Positions 1 through 13,700 are shown, counted from the first letter of the stretch. The stretch: DNA of 64,000 bases from Melanocharis versteri (GCA_013397845.1 VZTG01004202.1:102402-166401); one strand, 5' to 3'. Program-made: numbers and translations. Notes: generated by a model not told the origin, from the sequence alone.

Positions 1-1935
1 GAGCTCTCTGGCCTCCCCCTTCTCTGTGCAGGGGACAGAGTCCAGTTCCAGGGAAAATTAGGGGATGGTGAAGGCTTGGGTCTGCGGTGACCAGCTGGGA
101 GGGGAGGAGTGAAAATACCCAGGAGCAGGTGGGAGATCCCAGCCCGGAAAGATGCAGCAAAGCAAGAGCACACCCCACAAGGAGGTGCCGTGGAGCCCCT
201 GCCACTCCTTCCCCTCCTATGCAAAGTGTGGGGCTCCCATCCCCAATCCTGCCAGAGCCCTCTTCCCTCTGGAATTTGCATGGAAAACAGGAGAGCGTGG
301 CAGGTCCGGCGCGTGCCACAGCTCCTGCACGCTGGGAAACTCCTGCTGAGAGGGACAGACAGAGGTGGCATCGGGACAGGGGAACAGGCGTGGGACAACG
401 CACGGCTGAGCGGTGACGCCCCAGACCCTCACCTGGGCTCCTGAAGGTGCTAACTGTGACCCTGGCAGGGACGAGCAGGATCCGTGTGTGTCCGGGCCGT
501 GCCCGCCTGCCCACGGAGTTGGCGGGGCCGGGCCGCGTGTCCGTGTCGCTCATGGACGGGAGCGCCCGTGAATGAGCAAAGGGCAGGGGAAACGAGGATG
601 TTTTCATTGCTGCTGCTGTTCCCGGAGCCTTCCTGCCCGCGGGGCGGCTCTGGGCGGGGCTGGGGAAGGGGATGCGGGACTTGGCACCAGCGCAGCGAGT
701 GGGAATTGACGGCGAGGGACGCTGACAGCCTGAGCTGCCTCCTCCTGCCTTTCTGCCCCGCTCAGGAAGGAAGGAGGTTATTTTTAAACCTGGGGCCCAG
801 GTACGGAGCGGTACCTAAGGCTTTTCCTCATGCAAGAGAAATGGGAAGTGATGCAGCATCAGCTGCAGTTCCCACGCTCCCTCCAGGATTTTCTTTCCCC
901 AGCCCACTTCCCCCAGCAAAGCTCGGCACCTCAGACCCTGCTCTAGGTACCAGCGGGGGCGAGGGGCTGATCCAGCATGGCCTTGGCCACAGATGGGGAC
1001 AGCTCTGGCCGTGGCAGTCGCTGGCTGGGGAGGGTGGCTCCTGGGCTGGGGCTGTCCTGGGCACTGTGCCCACGCGTGGGGCACACAGGGCTCCAGCAGC
1101 TGCCCAGGCTGGCAGGGCTGGGGGCTCATCCCACCCTGCCCCCCATCCCACGGGGAGCAGCGTTCATCTCCATATTTGGGCTGGGCCTGCGGCGTCCCCG
1201 CAGCCCTCCCGTGTGCCAGCCCGGGATTGTGGCAACCCGCAGACAGAGCCCGGCTGCACCGAGCGCCAGGGCACCGCCAGAGCCCGGCAGCCCTGAGCAG
1301 CCTCACCTGGGATCTCATCCCAGCTCTCCTGACACTGAGTCACACGTGGTGACAATGACAGCCTGCTGAGCACGGCCAGACCTGCTCGAGGCTCGGGCAG
1401 GGCAGAGTCAAACTGCTCGAGGAGCACATTCCAGAGGGGCCGGCCATCCCCGCCCAGGCTGCATCCCGAGCTGGCAGCAGGCAGGAGCTGCCGGGGCAGC
1501 CGCAGGGACGGGCTCTGAGCAAAAGCAGATGTGGGAGATGCTGCGGGCGGGAGGCGCTGGCAGAGGCACAAACACCGTGCCTGGAACGGGCGGCTGGAAA
1601 AGTGTCTTTGGATGGACTCCTGGTCTCCCGGAGCAACGCTGTTTGTTGGGAGGTGTGAGGATCCAGCTCGCTCTGCCTCACTGGGCGGCGGCAGCGCAGG
1701 AATTGTCCCTGTCTGGGCTGGTTGGCAGCGCTGCAGGGGCCGTGCCAGGGCCGTGCCAGGGGCGGTGCCAGGGCTCACAGGCTCATCCCCGAGCAGCCCG
1801 ACCTGCGGGGCTGGTTTGAGGGGATTGGATCCAGGGCAGGGCTGAGCCTGCTTCCCTGCTCTCGCCCTTTCGGAGAGCGCCAGGCGACAGAGATCCACAC
1901 GGGGACAGCTCTGTCACTTGGGGCACTTCTCAGTG

Positions 1936-2164
1936 AAAGAGGAAGTTGTCTCGAAATAACTCGGCGCTTCCCTTTCTGCTCTGCACCCTTTGAAGCGGCT
2001 GCAGAGCCCAGGAGCCGCCGGGACTCCTCCGGCACCCGCGACCCCCTCCCCAAGCAGGGCGGACCCCCGATGTCCCCTGCGGGACCCTGCTGTGTCCCCC
2101 GCGCTGGCCGGGACCTCGCTGGGGGCTGTGACCCCCTGGGCCCCCCGTGCCCACCCTGAGGAAG
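1936..2164 (+). promoter_or_regulatory. Candidate PIK3R6 promoter and 5' non-coding exon
   Basis: A PU.1/ETS-type site (AAAGAGGAAGT, 1936-1946) lies about 220 bp before a strong splice donor (AAG followed by GTAAGAG, exon edge 2164) in CpG-richer DNA. PIK3R6 is known to be expressed in myeloid cells, so a PU.1 site is plausible. No transcription start is visible, and the splice to the coding exons is inferred. Confidence 0.25.
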
Positions 2165-3247
2165 GTAAGAGCCCCGGAGGGCGCGGTGCTCCTGGCTCCG
2201 GGCGTGGAGAATCCTGTGTGGCTCAGCCTCTCCCGTCTCCCCGCTCCCCTGAGCGGCCTCGCTGCTCCCGAGGCTGCTCTGTCACTGCGGAGGGGCTTTG
2301 TTTAGGGACTGGCATCGTGTGCACGAGCGCTGAATGCCAGAGGGGTGAAAGAACCTGGAAAGCCATGGATGGGGGCAGAGCCATTCCTTTTCTCAGGAAG
2401 AATGAGAGGAGGGAGCAGCGACGGTGCAGGAGACCAGGAATGTGCTGCTAAAGGAATATTTGTGCCAGCTCCCGCTGCCAGCCAGCGGGATCCTGCTGGG
2501 CGATGGGTTTGCCCTGGAGCCTGTCCCAGGCAGGAGTGTGGGGACTTTGCTGCCCGTGCCTCGGAGAGGACACGGGTGCGTTTGGTGTCGTCTCTGCTCT
2601 GGCCCTGCCCCAGGCCCTCGGCCACCCCTGCACATCCCGCGGACAGCCCGGCTGGGTGAGCGAGTTCCCCCCCATCCCGGGGGCTGCTGCAGCACCAGCC
2701 CGTGCAGGTTCGCTTTGTTCTGTGTGGAACAACGGCTGCAAGGGACAGTCACCTGTCCAGTGTCACCCCCGGCCACCCCCGGCGCTCCCTGTCCGAGCTC
2801 CCCGTGCCCGGGGGGCTGTGCTGGGGATTTTGGCACGGCCGGAGGTGATGCACGTTCTGGCGCTGGCTGTTTGTGCAGTCGTGTGGCTGCCCAGCTCCCC
2901 TGCCCTTGGCCCGGTGCCTCGGCTGTCCCCTGGGGCCCCGAGCAGCAGCGACAGGGCGATAAAGAGCGATGGCAGCGGCGATAACGAGCAGAGAGCAGAG
3001 CCCCGTCCAGAAAGGAAGCAAAAATCTGCATGCTCGGAGCCCGAGCTGCGAAGAAATGCACCATGAGCTAACTCTGCAGCAGGCAGGGCTTAGTCCTCCT
3101 GCCCTGAGTGCTTTCCTCGGCATCCTCTGGCTGGTCAGAGCCTTCTCACCTTGACCATTCACCTGCCTGGGATGCTGTTCCCTCCCACGGGAGCTCTCCA
3201 AGAGTCTGTGCAGCTCAGCAGCTTTTTCCTTTCTTTCACTTAAAGCT

Positions 3248-3300
3248 TTGACTCGGTGATCCTGGAGGTCTTTTCCAACCTAAATGATTCTGGGATTCTT
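3248..3300 (+). mobile_element. CR1 LINE 3' end fragment
   Basis: The stretch reads like the avian CR1 3' terminus, with a GGAGGTCTTTTCCAACC-type core followed by ATGATTCTGGGATTCT tail octamers. Only about 50 bp is recognisable. Confidence 0.65.
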
Positions 3301-5882
3301 CTTCTTGACTAAGCCTGAGCACAGGAACAAATTCCTCTGGGCTTCCAGGAGTGATTTATCACCTCTGAGTATCACACAGACTTGTCTTGGCCCTGGTGAG
3401 ATGGCACAGGCAGCCAGCAGTGGTTTTATTGGAGTTTCCTGGACCTTGTGGGACCATGTGTCCAGGTTGTTCTGTGACACAAACACTGCTTTCTTATTTT
3501 GCCTCAAAATGAGAGAATCTGTGCTCATGGAAGGCTGTGACTGGCACCAACCTGCACATCCCCACTGGAGCAGCTTCCATGCTCTCTGTTTTGTTCAGAG
3601 GGTTCCCCCGGGATCCTGTGAGCTCAGAGCAGTCCTGCTGGGACGTGTTGTCACTCCACAGGTGACAGGGGTCATGTACAGCCTGTCTGTGGCCCCTGGT
3701 AGGGCCCTGTGCCCCAGCTCAGGTGGATTCAGGTTCCCACCTCCTCCCCACCCTCTGACAGGTGGGGTGGGCACAGCTGCTGCTGTGACAGGGCCATGAG
3801 GACCTTTCACCCATTGGATGTGGTGGGATGTGGGCAGGACCCCTCCCCAGACCCCAAACTCTGATTTTCCCTTGGACTCCTCTGCTCTGAGTGCTTGGGA
3901 AGGCGCTGACCCCAGAGGAGTCTCAGCTTGGTTGTGTCCAACCTTCCCAAGGCTGGCACAGCTGCCACCCAGCCCTGGGGGCTCTCAGGGGCTGATTTCC
4001 CTGTTGCTTTCTGGCTTTGCTGAGCTGTGCTGCAGTTCCTGGCTGCTCTGAAGGCAGGGGCTGAGCTGGCTGGGTCACATCTCTCTGTTCTGAGGTGTGA
4101 CATGCCTTGAAGGCAGCACCAGCCATCAAACATGGAGGGGGCAGGGGAACTGCTGTCTGAGAGATCTGTGCTGGGACGGGTTTGATTGAGGTGAGTCCCT
4201 GCTGCGGTTCTTCAGGCCAGACTGGAGTTTCGGGGTGCCCACTGAAAGCAGAGGAGGCTGTTGGTGCCTGTGCCCTGTAATTAAATCCCCTTTTTGACCT
4301 TGTTGACCTGGTGCAACCCGAAACCCTCCTCCCTTCCTTGCCAGCAGCTGTCACAGCACTCTGTCCCCACGGTGCCAAGAGAGCACCCCCAGCCCGGTCA
4401 CCTGCTGCCCACAAGGGTGGGTGCCATGCACAACATGCTGCGGTCACTCTGGTCACCCTCCTCCTGTCACCCCCAGGCGATTCCTCTGTGCCCTCCCCAA
4501 GTCCCAGTGGCCTCACCTCCACTGTGGCCGCCTGAGGGCAGCTCCCAGCAGAGGCTGGGGAGCTCCTCTGCTATGGAGAGGACATTCCTGTGTCCCTCCA
4601 CAGAGCTGGGCACTGGGACATGGTTCTCTCCCAGGCGGTGACACAGAGATGTCTGTGAGAGTGCAGGGCTGTCCCAGTGATTGTGCTGGTGAAAGTCATG
4701 TCCCAGGGAGGAAATGCCCAGGGCACGGGTCTGGAGGGAGGCTGGGAACAGCTGTGCCACCCCAGGAGAGCAGCCTGGCCACTCCCAGGTTGGCCACATT
4801 TGGAAGTCTGAGCTCTCCCTGCTTTTATTTCCCCTCCGGTGGACAGTGCTTGCCTGGGCTGTTTGTGAGCACAATCCTGGCAGTGGCTTTCAAATCACAT
4901 ATATTTTTTTCCTCTGATTGTTTTTCCAAAGTCGACTCTGGGGATGGAAAGAGACGCTAAATCTAAAAAGCTGCTGTTTCCGGAAAACTCGTTCCTTTCC
5001 TTAGGAAGACTGAAATGTGACGTTGGCAAGGAAGGCTCCAAACAGTCGGTGGTGTCCAGGAAGCTGCTGGACTTCCACAGCTTCAGCAAGGGCCTGGGGG
5101 CCCATCCAGAGCTGATGGGCTGATGAACACCCACTGCAGTGCCAGTGAAGGTGTTTCATTACTGGACTGGCCCCAAGAGCCACCCGTGCCCTCCCCCTCC
5201 ACGGGCAGGACTCCCCTGGCAGGGCTGTGCCTTCCCAGAGCAGCCAGCAGGCAAATGGAGCCTCAAAGAGATGCTGGAAAGCAGAATCTGGGCTCAAGAT
5301 TCTCTTCCTTGGCAGTAAGAGCCCGAGGGAGAGCATCTGCTTTCATCTCAGCGCTGCCTGGAACCAAAGCCCTGCCAGGGCTGGAGTTAAAACTGGAAAT
5401 CAGAGCAGGAGCGGGGCTCAGGCTGGACCCCAGCACACGTGGTGCTTCCAGCTCTCCTGCAGGTCTGTCCACTCCAGCAGCGTGTCCAAAGGGGCCAGAA
5501 ATGAGGCAGGGCATATTTCTTTGGGATTTGAGTCTCACACACAAAGTTTTGCCCAGTTTTCAGTTGAACTGAGGCCCTTTGTGCTGGGGCAGCGGATGGA
5601 AGGGAGAGGAGCAGACCTGTCCTCACTGTTTATCCTTGGCCAGGGTCCTCGGGGACCCTGGAGCTGCTGTTGCCTGGACAGCTGGGAGGGTGGGAGGCTG
5701 CAAAGCTGCCCTTTGTCCTGCTTTCCTACCTGGGCTGTGCAGCTGCACTGGACGTCAGGATCCAGGCCAGAAATAGTGGATGCTGCACCGGCAGACGGAC
5801 AGGGTTTAACAGGAGGGAGAAAACAGGATGCACCACGTGCCTCTGGTGGGGTCCCCTGCAGCTCCAGCCTGACCTGGGGTGA

Positions 5883-5964
5883 GGGGTGTGAGGGATATAA
5901 GGCACTAAGGGATTAAGGGGTGTCGGGGATTAAGGGGTGAAGGGGATTAGGGGGTGTCGGGGAT
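5883..5964. repeat. Short G-rich tandem repeat
   Basis: Degenerate units of roughly 15-17 bp built on GGGGATTAAGGGGTGTC are repeated about five times. No gene is associated with it. Confidence 0.7.
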
Positions 5965-7925
5965 GCTGCTGGAGCTGTTTCTCGGCGTTTGGGAGCTGCC
6001 AGCTGCAGTTCAGAGCAGCCCAGAGGATGCAGTGTCAGATCCTCAGCGTGGCCTGGGGGAAACGTCCCTTCAGCTCCCACATCCCCCTCCAGCTCCCACC
6101 CCACCGCCGTGCTCCAGCCCTGCCGGCTCCGGGAGGAAGCCCGGGCTGGGCGGGTGCCCGGAGCTGTGCCAGGCTCTGACGTGCCGCTTTCAGAACCAGC
6201 CTCGCCCGGAGCAACCGCGGGCAGACGGGGAGGGCGGCACGAGGGGGTGGCGAATTTGGGCTGTCCCCAGGACATCTGTCATCCCATGACGACACTCTCC
6301 GAGCCCATGTGCTCGTGTGTCCCCTCGGGCTGAGCACTCCCCGCGGCTCCCGCAGGACGCTCCGGCACTGAAGCTATCGCTCATCCTGCCGATGGTATTT
6401 GTGCGATCCTTCCTTGTTTTGGGAGCCAGCCAGGGCGGCTGCGGCGGGGTGGGAAGGGCTGGGATCGGGGCGGTGACTGAGGTGGAATGGGGAGAGGGCA
6501 GAGCCGCTCTCCGGTGCGTGTGCGAGGCGCGGGTTTCTCTCTCTCTGTGGTGGAGCTGATAAACAACCCCAGGAAAGCCCAGCCGTGCCCGGGCGGTGGA
6601 TTCGTAACTAAACACGGACTGCAGGAGGAGTGGGGAGATGGCTTTGGGGCGGATAAATGTCACTGAGAGAAAGCGAGGAGATGTGCTCCGTGTCTCGCTA
6701 TAGCACCACTGTCCTTGGGCAGACGGGGAGGGGGGACAGGGACGTCCCCCAGGCTGCTGTGGCCAGCCCAGCTCCAGGGAGTGGCATTTGGGGTGCGAGG
6801 CAGGGTGTGCCGGGAGCAGAGAGAGGATCCCTGGACACGCTGGAGCTTCCCAGGAGAGCCTCCATTGCCCAGCTCCCACCACTGAAGGGTTTGGGGTTAG
6901 GTTTTCTTTCGTGGCTTCAGCTATTCCTGCCTCGCTTCAGCTATTTCTGTGCTTCTCGTGTTTCACCTGGGCGGTAGGGTTTCCGCCAGTGTTGATAGCC
7001 TGTGAGACAGCGCAGGAGGTCTTTGGGGAGGCTGTGCAGCCCCACATGTCCAGGGGACAGCCTGGGTCACTTCTCTCCACGATGGGGCTGAAGTGACTCA
7101 CCTGGATGGACACGTCCCCATCCCTCTGAATGGGATTTCCAGTCTCACCCCAATGGCCTCACAAAGGGCTGAGCTTCAACCCCTACCACAGGGCTGAGGG
7201 AAACACCCTTTTGTGGGGCCAGGGCTGTGCTTTCCTGCAGGGATTAACTGTTCCCCCAGTGGTTCCTAACAAGGGCTGAGTGAATGTGGATCCTCCTTCG
7301 TGGAGGACAAGGAGCAGCCCAGCCTGAGCTCTGTGTGGGGACTGATGACCCTGTGGGGACAGTGACCTGCTGCGTGTACCTGCTGGTGCCCAGGACCCTC
7401 CAGACACACCCAAAAGCCAACAGGGTGATGTTTGATCTGCTGGAACCCACCTGCTGACAATATCTTTGGTGCCTGTCCTGCTTGTGATCAGTTCTCAGAG
7501 AAGGGAGCGGACACTCGGGGTGTCCCCAGCACTCGGGGTGGTGTCCCCAGTGTTCCTCCCTGCTTGTAAGGACTAGGGACAGGACAACCCTAGAGAGAGG
7601 TGTCGATTTCCTTGTGCACACCTGGGCCCGAGAAAATGGGGATCCCTGCTCAGGAGGAAGGAGCTTCAGCAGGGTGAGCAGGGAGAGGATGGAGAGGTGA
7701 GAAGAGGCAGAGGCTGGAGGATCCTAAAATGGGACAGAACTTCGCCTTGGGTTAGCTGGGCTGAGAGAGCAGAGGTACAAACTGCTCCCCACCCTGGGCC
7801 CCCACGGCTGCCGCCCTGCAGAGGAGGGTCCCAGGGGGGGTTTGTGGGGTGCTCAGCACCCCGTGCTCAGCCAGGTTCCTGCTCTCACTGTCTCCAGCAC
7901 CTGTAGTTTGGGACAGAAGGATTCT

Positions 7926-7970
7926 CTTTAACCCTGCAATCCCCTTTAACCCTGCAATCCCCTTTAACCC
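7926..7970. repeat. 18-bp tandem repeat, 2.5 copies
   Basis: CTTTAACCCTGCAATCCC occurs twice in perfect tandem, followed by a half copy. Confidence 0.85.
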
Positions 7971-8712
7971 GTGGATTTATCTGCCAGTGCCCAGGGTGAG
8001 CTGCACTTTCACTGCCAAGTCCTTCATTTGTAAGGATAGAGCCAGGTGTTCCCCAGAACTGCCCCAAACTCTTGGGGAAGGCGGCTTTTGGGTTACAAAA
8101 GCTTTTTGCACTGTGAATCTCAGAATTATTGAAACCTAAAGGGAGAAATGCAAGTTCTCTTCTTGCCCTTCCTTTTTCATTTTTTCCCTGCAAAAGGAAT
8201 AAAATCCAGCTGATGCCATGGGTATTTTAAGAATCGCAGAGAGGAAGTGGAGATTTGCAGCTCTGCAAAGAAGTGAGATGAATGCAGAGAAGGCTCTGGT
8301 CTTGCTGAGCTGGCAGGCAGCAAAATACCCGGTTATGGGATGAGCTGTGCCTCGTGTCTGCTGCAGGGGAGGGAGGAGATCCAGGAGGAGGAGGGGGACA
8401 GAGCAGAGAGCCCTCCTGGTGTGGATCAGGGAACCTTCCCAGCCTTCTGGGGAGCAGGGAGGGGTTCCTGGGTAAAGGGTCTGAGTCCAGCAGGCACTGG
8501 GACCAGGGCAGGGTCCATCCACAGAAACGGGGGCAATTCCCCTTCCTCGTGCCAGGGATCCTTTCGGCAGCGCTGTGGCAGACAGAGAGGCTGTCTGGAG
8601 TGGGGGACTCTGGTGCCCAGTGCTCCCCTTCCTCTGGGCCGGCAGCATCCCTGCCTGCCGCGCTGGGATCCGGGGATGTGGCACAGTCAGTGCTGAGGGG
8701 CTGGTACCCTCA

Positions 8713-8818
8713 CATCCCCAGGGAAAAGGGGGGAATTTCTGCTCATTTGGGTTCTTCTGCTGGTCAAAAACATCCCTATGAAAAGGGGGGAATTTCTGCT
8801 CATTTGGGTTCCTGTGCT
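8713..8818. repeat. 57-bp tandem duplication
   Basis: Two nearly identical copies share a G-run followed by GGAATTTCTGCTCATTTGGG, spaced about 57 bp apart. Confidence 0.85.
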
Positions 8819-10740
8819 GCTCATGGCCAAGGAAGAATCAGTGGCTGGAGCCTGGCAGGACCTTGACTGACCCCAGTCTTCCTCAGAGCCTGTTGCTGTG
8901 CGTGTCCTTTCATCCTCTTGTCCCATGACACCTGCCTTTCCTCCCCAGGACAGTATGACTGGGTTCTGAACGTGCTGGGGGCCAGTTTTTGCCACTTTAG
9001 GTTGAATTTTCCCGGGAGACCCAAGCACTGGGAGCAAGCACGTGCACTGTGGATTCAGCCTCAGCTGCTCTTTGTTTTTAGGGAGGAAAAGGAGCCCTTC
9101 TGAAGCAGACAGGTAAACCGAGAACCAAAGTTTCTCAGGCAGGCGGAGCTCACGTCGGTCTTTGCTAAATTTGGAAGCCCTGGCAGGCCGGTGGCCAGCA
9201 GCGCCCGCCCCCGCAGTGCCAGGAGGATGCGGATGTGGAAAGCCACCGACACCTTCAGCCACATTTAGCTGCTGCTTCCTGCGGCAGCGCAGCCGAGAGG
9301 AGCCCGGGGCGCAGCCCTCGAGGGCAGAGCCAGGGGGTCTCGCACGGCTTCAGGAGCGCAGTGCTTTCCCAGCTGGAGCTTTAATTCTGGGACTGGCACT
9401 GCCGGCAGCTGCTCCCTGTGTCACGCTGCTGTTGGCATTTGGTGTCTTGTGCGTGGCAGGGACCAGGAGAACCATTCCCTTTCCTTCTGCAGCCAGGGAT
9501 TCAAGGGCTGATCTGTGAGCTTGGAAATGAGGAGGGTTAATTGATGCTCCTGTCCCAGACTGACATTCCAGCGGGCACATCCCGTTTGTGGCTGTGGCAG
9601 CAGCCCCACGGCCGGTGCTCGGGGGGGCTGTCAGTGCTGCGGTCAGCGGTGCCCGGGCTGTGGGAGCCTCCTTCCCGTGCCCACCGCTCTGCCCAGGGAC
9701 TCAGCACCTCTGGGAAGTCACCTGGTGCCTGGACGGGCGGTGCCGGTGCCAGGGGAAGGCAGGCGACTGTCACACTGTGTCCTCCCCTCCCTTGCCTCTC
9801 TGCTGCCGGAGCCGCTTGGTGGGTGCTGGAAATCGGTGCGAGTAGCTCAGCACCAGAGCCGTTCTCCAGCCCAGGGGCCGGAGCAGAGGCCACGCGGGGC
9901 TGGAGGGAGGCTCCAGGTGCTGCAGGAAACCTTTAACGAGTGTCTGGGAGCTGCTGTGAGCAGGATGCTCAGGGGCTCGAGCGGTGCATGGCAGGGACGC
10001 TCCCGCACGTGTCCCTCCTCCTCCTCCTGCACCTGCAGAGTTGTTGGATTTGGTGATGGAGATTTACAGATTTAGGAACGACCTGGGTGTAGTTTGGCCC
10101 TAATTCTTCAAATTAAATAGAGATAATCTTAAATGAGCACAAATGGGGGCTGATGGGCTGACTGTGCTTGGAGGGACACGGAGGGACACAGGACCACACT
10201 GTTGTTGCTGCTTGGATTGGTTTCTTCCTCTGCGATGCTGGATCAGGATGGCAGTGAATCAACATCAAGCATAGAAAGCTCATGGAAATTCGGACTTTTT
10301 TCCCTTTTTTTCCTAGTTAAACCTTGCATTTCAGACTCAGTTTGGCTTAAATTGAACATTTCTTAAATCCTGGGAGGATGAGGATCCCAATCCTGTCCTT
10401 CTCGGTGATGCTGCTGCTCATCCCTGGGGAACTCCTTGCTGCAGGATGCTTTGGGGGCAAAACATTCCAATGGAATCAGCTTTGAGCTGGAGGTTTCTGC
10501 CCCAGGCACAGCCTGTGCTCACCCTTAGGGCTCTGCCTCTGCCCCACGGGGGGTCCTGGTGACTTTGTGCTCTCTCAAGGTTCATTCTGACCCTGATCTC
10601 CACCCCCACCTGAGCCAAGTGTGTCCTCATTTTCTGCAGGCACAACCCCGGATCCGAGGCCATGCCCGTGTGGAGTGAGGAGTTCTGTGCAGTGCCCCTC
10701 TCCTGGCAGTGCCCCCATGTGCTGCAGCCTCAGCCCGGCC

Positions 10741-10753
10741 ATGGAGAGCTCAG
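10741..10753 (+). CDS. PIK3R6: PIK3R6 first coding exon (13 coding bases)
   Basis: ATG GAG AGC TCA G is followed by the donor GTGGGT. Joined to the next exon it gives MESSEVESD, against human MESSDVELD. The start has a strong context (G at -3, G at +4). An in-frame ATG 24 bases upstream (10717, poor context) could add eight residues. The upstream exon edge is uncertain: acceptors are possible before 10640 (good pyrimidine tract) or before 10710. The former would bring an out-of-frame ATG at 10662 into the 5' UTR. Confidence 0.85.
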
Positions 10754-13700
10754 GTGGGTGATGCTGAACCCCCTGGGGGGCTGGGGAGGGGGAGCCCAAG
10801 GAAGGAACCCTTAACCACATCTTACATCTCAATTTTCCTCTGTTCAAACACCTGGATGCCTTTCCAAGGTGTTGGCAGGTGCTGCTGGAAGATGGGAAAT
10901 GAGGCACAAAGCAATGCAGGGGCAGCCAAAAGCTTTGCTGAGTGTGGGGCTCTCAGATCTGACAAAACATTTGAGTTTTAAAGCAGTTTTATATTTTACT
11001 ATTATTATTTTTGTATTTCAGTCCATTTCCCCCCCCATGTTTCATTTTCACGCTGTTTCAGAGGTGCTGTTGATCTCCCGGGGTCAGGATGTCAATGCTG
11101 AAAGGTTTTATTCCATTTCTAAGCCGCTGCTCTTTGTTGCTGGGGGTTTTTTTGCTGTTTTAGATCAAAGTGCCTCTTGTTTGTGCTGGAACAAACTCTT
11201 TGCTCTGCTCTCTGTGAGGGACCCTCAGTGTGGCGCAACTGGTGTTGCTTTGATTCAGGAGGAGAGGACAGGATTGATATCAGTGCTCAGGAAAAGCCTC
11301 CCCTGGTGATTACAAACACACAAAGGAAAAGAGCAGGAAATTTCAAATAGTCCTTTATTGCATAATCCCCGTGTGCCAAACCATTGAACAGGAGAGTGAC
11401 ATCAAGGAGCTTCACAAAATCCCTGAGAGGAAACCAAGAGGTGAGAAAAGAGAAGTTTCTGAGACATTTCTCCGAACGACACTTCCAAAACGAGACAAAT
11501 CCAGTTTTCAAAGGATATTCTCGCGTTGTGGCAGAGATGGGGCTCCCTGTGCACACACACATCCCTCAGCACACGGGAATATTGGTGACCCTGAGTGTGG
11601 AGCTGTTCTGTAACACAGCTCCCGTGGAAGATCCAGCAGAGGTGCTCAGCAGGAAAAGCTGGATTGAGCGAATCCTCATGAGGAGCATCCTCAAGGGGAT
11701 GGATTTCCCTGCGGTCCATAAACAGTGGAACTGTTCTGGCTCTTGGGGTGTGCTCGGGTATAGGCCCATCCCCAATAATTTAAATTCTGCATTTCTCACC
11801 TGTCTTTTATGCAGAGCTTGTGTCTGGTGTCCCTGTGCCCTGGTCACCCTCTCTCTGGACCCACTGCTGGCAGTGGCCTGGACCCCACCCATGAGACTGG
11901 AGACAGGAACCTGCCCCAGGAAATGGCCCTGAGAAAGTTACCACAAACTCTGAGATCCCTGGAAGTGTCGAAGGCCAAGTTGGATGGGGCTTGGAGCAGC
12001 CTGGGATAGTGGAAGATGTCCCTGCCCATGGCAGAGGTGGAAATGGATGAGCTTTAAAGTTCCTTAAACCCAACCCATTCTGGGGTTCCATGATCCTTTC
12101 CATGTCCTGGCTGCTCCAAACCCTACAATTCCTTAGGGAGTGAGAACATCACCTCATAATGCCCAGCTTTTCATAGTTATGGAGGGTTTTTTCATTCCAA
12201 AGGAGTAAGAACCATTTTGCCCATAGGGAAAAAACATCCAGGTGTAAGGAGGGACACAAAGGCTGGCCCTGGTGGGTACAGGGACCTTGGAGCTTTTCTG
12301 GGTGTCTTTTCCAGGCTGATTTGTATTTCACATCTGTGCTAGCTGCCACATGAGTGAGTTTGTGCTCAAGCTCCCACCCCAAACTGGAGCTCCCACCCAG
12401 TCTGAGCCGTGCCCCAGACGGGGGCTGAAGCTGTCAGAGTTATTTTTGGGGCTGCCCGAGTTATTTTTGGTGAGAGCAGGAAGCAGCTCGGGTTTGACAA
12501 GCACAAGGTGTGGGGTTGCCAGGCAGGAGCTCTGCGCTGGGGTCCCTGCCTGGGGAGCAGGAGGTGCTCAGGGCCCCGGGGGGAGGCTGTCAGGGGCCCT
12601 GTGGGGGCAGGAGGTGACACTGCAGCCTGGTGGCTCTGCCCGGCTCCCCACCGGGCGTGACGTGCTGGGGTGGGCAGCAGACCTGGCTGCAGGAGAGCTC
12701 GCTGCACTGGCTGCGAGGTCGGGGCTCAATCCGGGCAGTGCCAAATGCTGAGGGGCTTCTGCTCCTTCCCCGTGCCAGGTCCTGGGTTAATTTTGATAGT
12801 TTCTATGTTTATTGTGAGATTTTTTTATTGAACAGGGGAGAGGAAGGCTCTGCACGGCTCAGGCGTGGGCTGTCCTCCGCAGAGCTTCTCTGCCACGCGT
12901 CCCTGCAGCGGCACTTGGCTCTGCAGTCTGGCTGCAGGGCCACCACTCCACGGGGCGGCATTCCCGACCCGCTCCAGTGGCTCTGGGGACAGCTCTGCTG
13001 TTTCCATCGCGGCCCACCCGGGCTCTGGGGGCCGCGGGGAGGGTTGTGTCCCCGTGCCTCCCCCTCTCCCGGGGCTGTCCCGCCCTCGGGGCTGCTGGCC
13101 CGGCTCACGTCCCCTTGTCGCTTGCAGAGGTGGAGTCGGACATGCTGCGGCGGGTGCGGGCGCTGCTGCGGGAGCTGGACGGGCACCACCCCTCCTGCCA
13201 GAGCGACCGAGGTGAGAGCGGCTGGCACCGCCCGGGGGCCGCTGGGCACTGCCTGGCCCGAGCAACCTCCCTGCTGCTCCCCTCTCAGTGCCAGCGCGGG
13301 GACGCGGTGCCTTCACTCATTTGCCCTTCCCGATCCTCTCCCAGAGGTGCCAAAGCCTTCATCAGCTGCGTGCGTGCCCCAGCAGCTTCTGCCAGCCCCT
13401 GCACAGCCCCAGCAGCCTCTGTCGCCCCCCGCACGCCCCTCACTCGCCCAGAGGCCAGCATTAAGCTGGGACATAAATGCAGAGCCCCCGGGTGTAACAC
13501 CGACCCCCCACCCAGCCCTGTCCAGCTCACCGAGCTCCGAGCTGGAGTCTCCCTGTCCCTCTCCACGGGGATGTTCCTTTGCCATGCCCTGCCCAGCTCC
13601 TCCCTGAGGAGTCAGCTGGTTCCTCTGTCTTATGGGTTTGGAGGATGAAACTCTTACAGCCTGGGGAAACCTAATGAATTTTGAAAAATTGATTTTAGTT

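Larger units (their letters stand above)
1..10740. other. 5' flank of PIK3R6 without recognised coding exons
   Basis: I recognise no protein family in any frame here. PIK3R5, the neighbour on this side in other vertebrates, is not visible and presumably lies further left. The sequence is GC-rich with scattered CpG clusters (about 480-720 and 1,990-2,220), short tandem duplications (listed separately) and one CR1 3' end. Open frames of 100-270 codons occur on both strands, but they overlap each other, match nothing I know and fit GC-rich composition. Non-coding 5' exons of PIK3R6 could lie here; one candidate ends at 2,164. Confidence 0.6.

Noticed and set aside
12630..13607. 325-codon open frame on the plus strand
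   Set aside because: It runs through PIK3R6 exon 2 in the wrong frame and into introns; GC-rich composition explains it.
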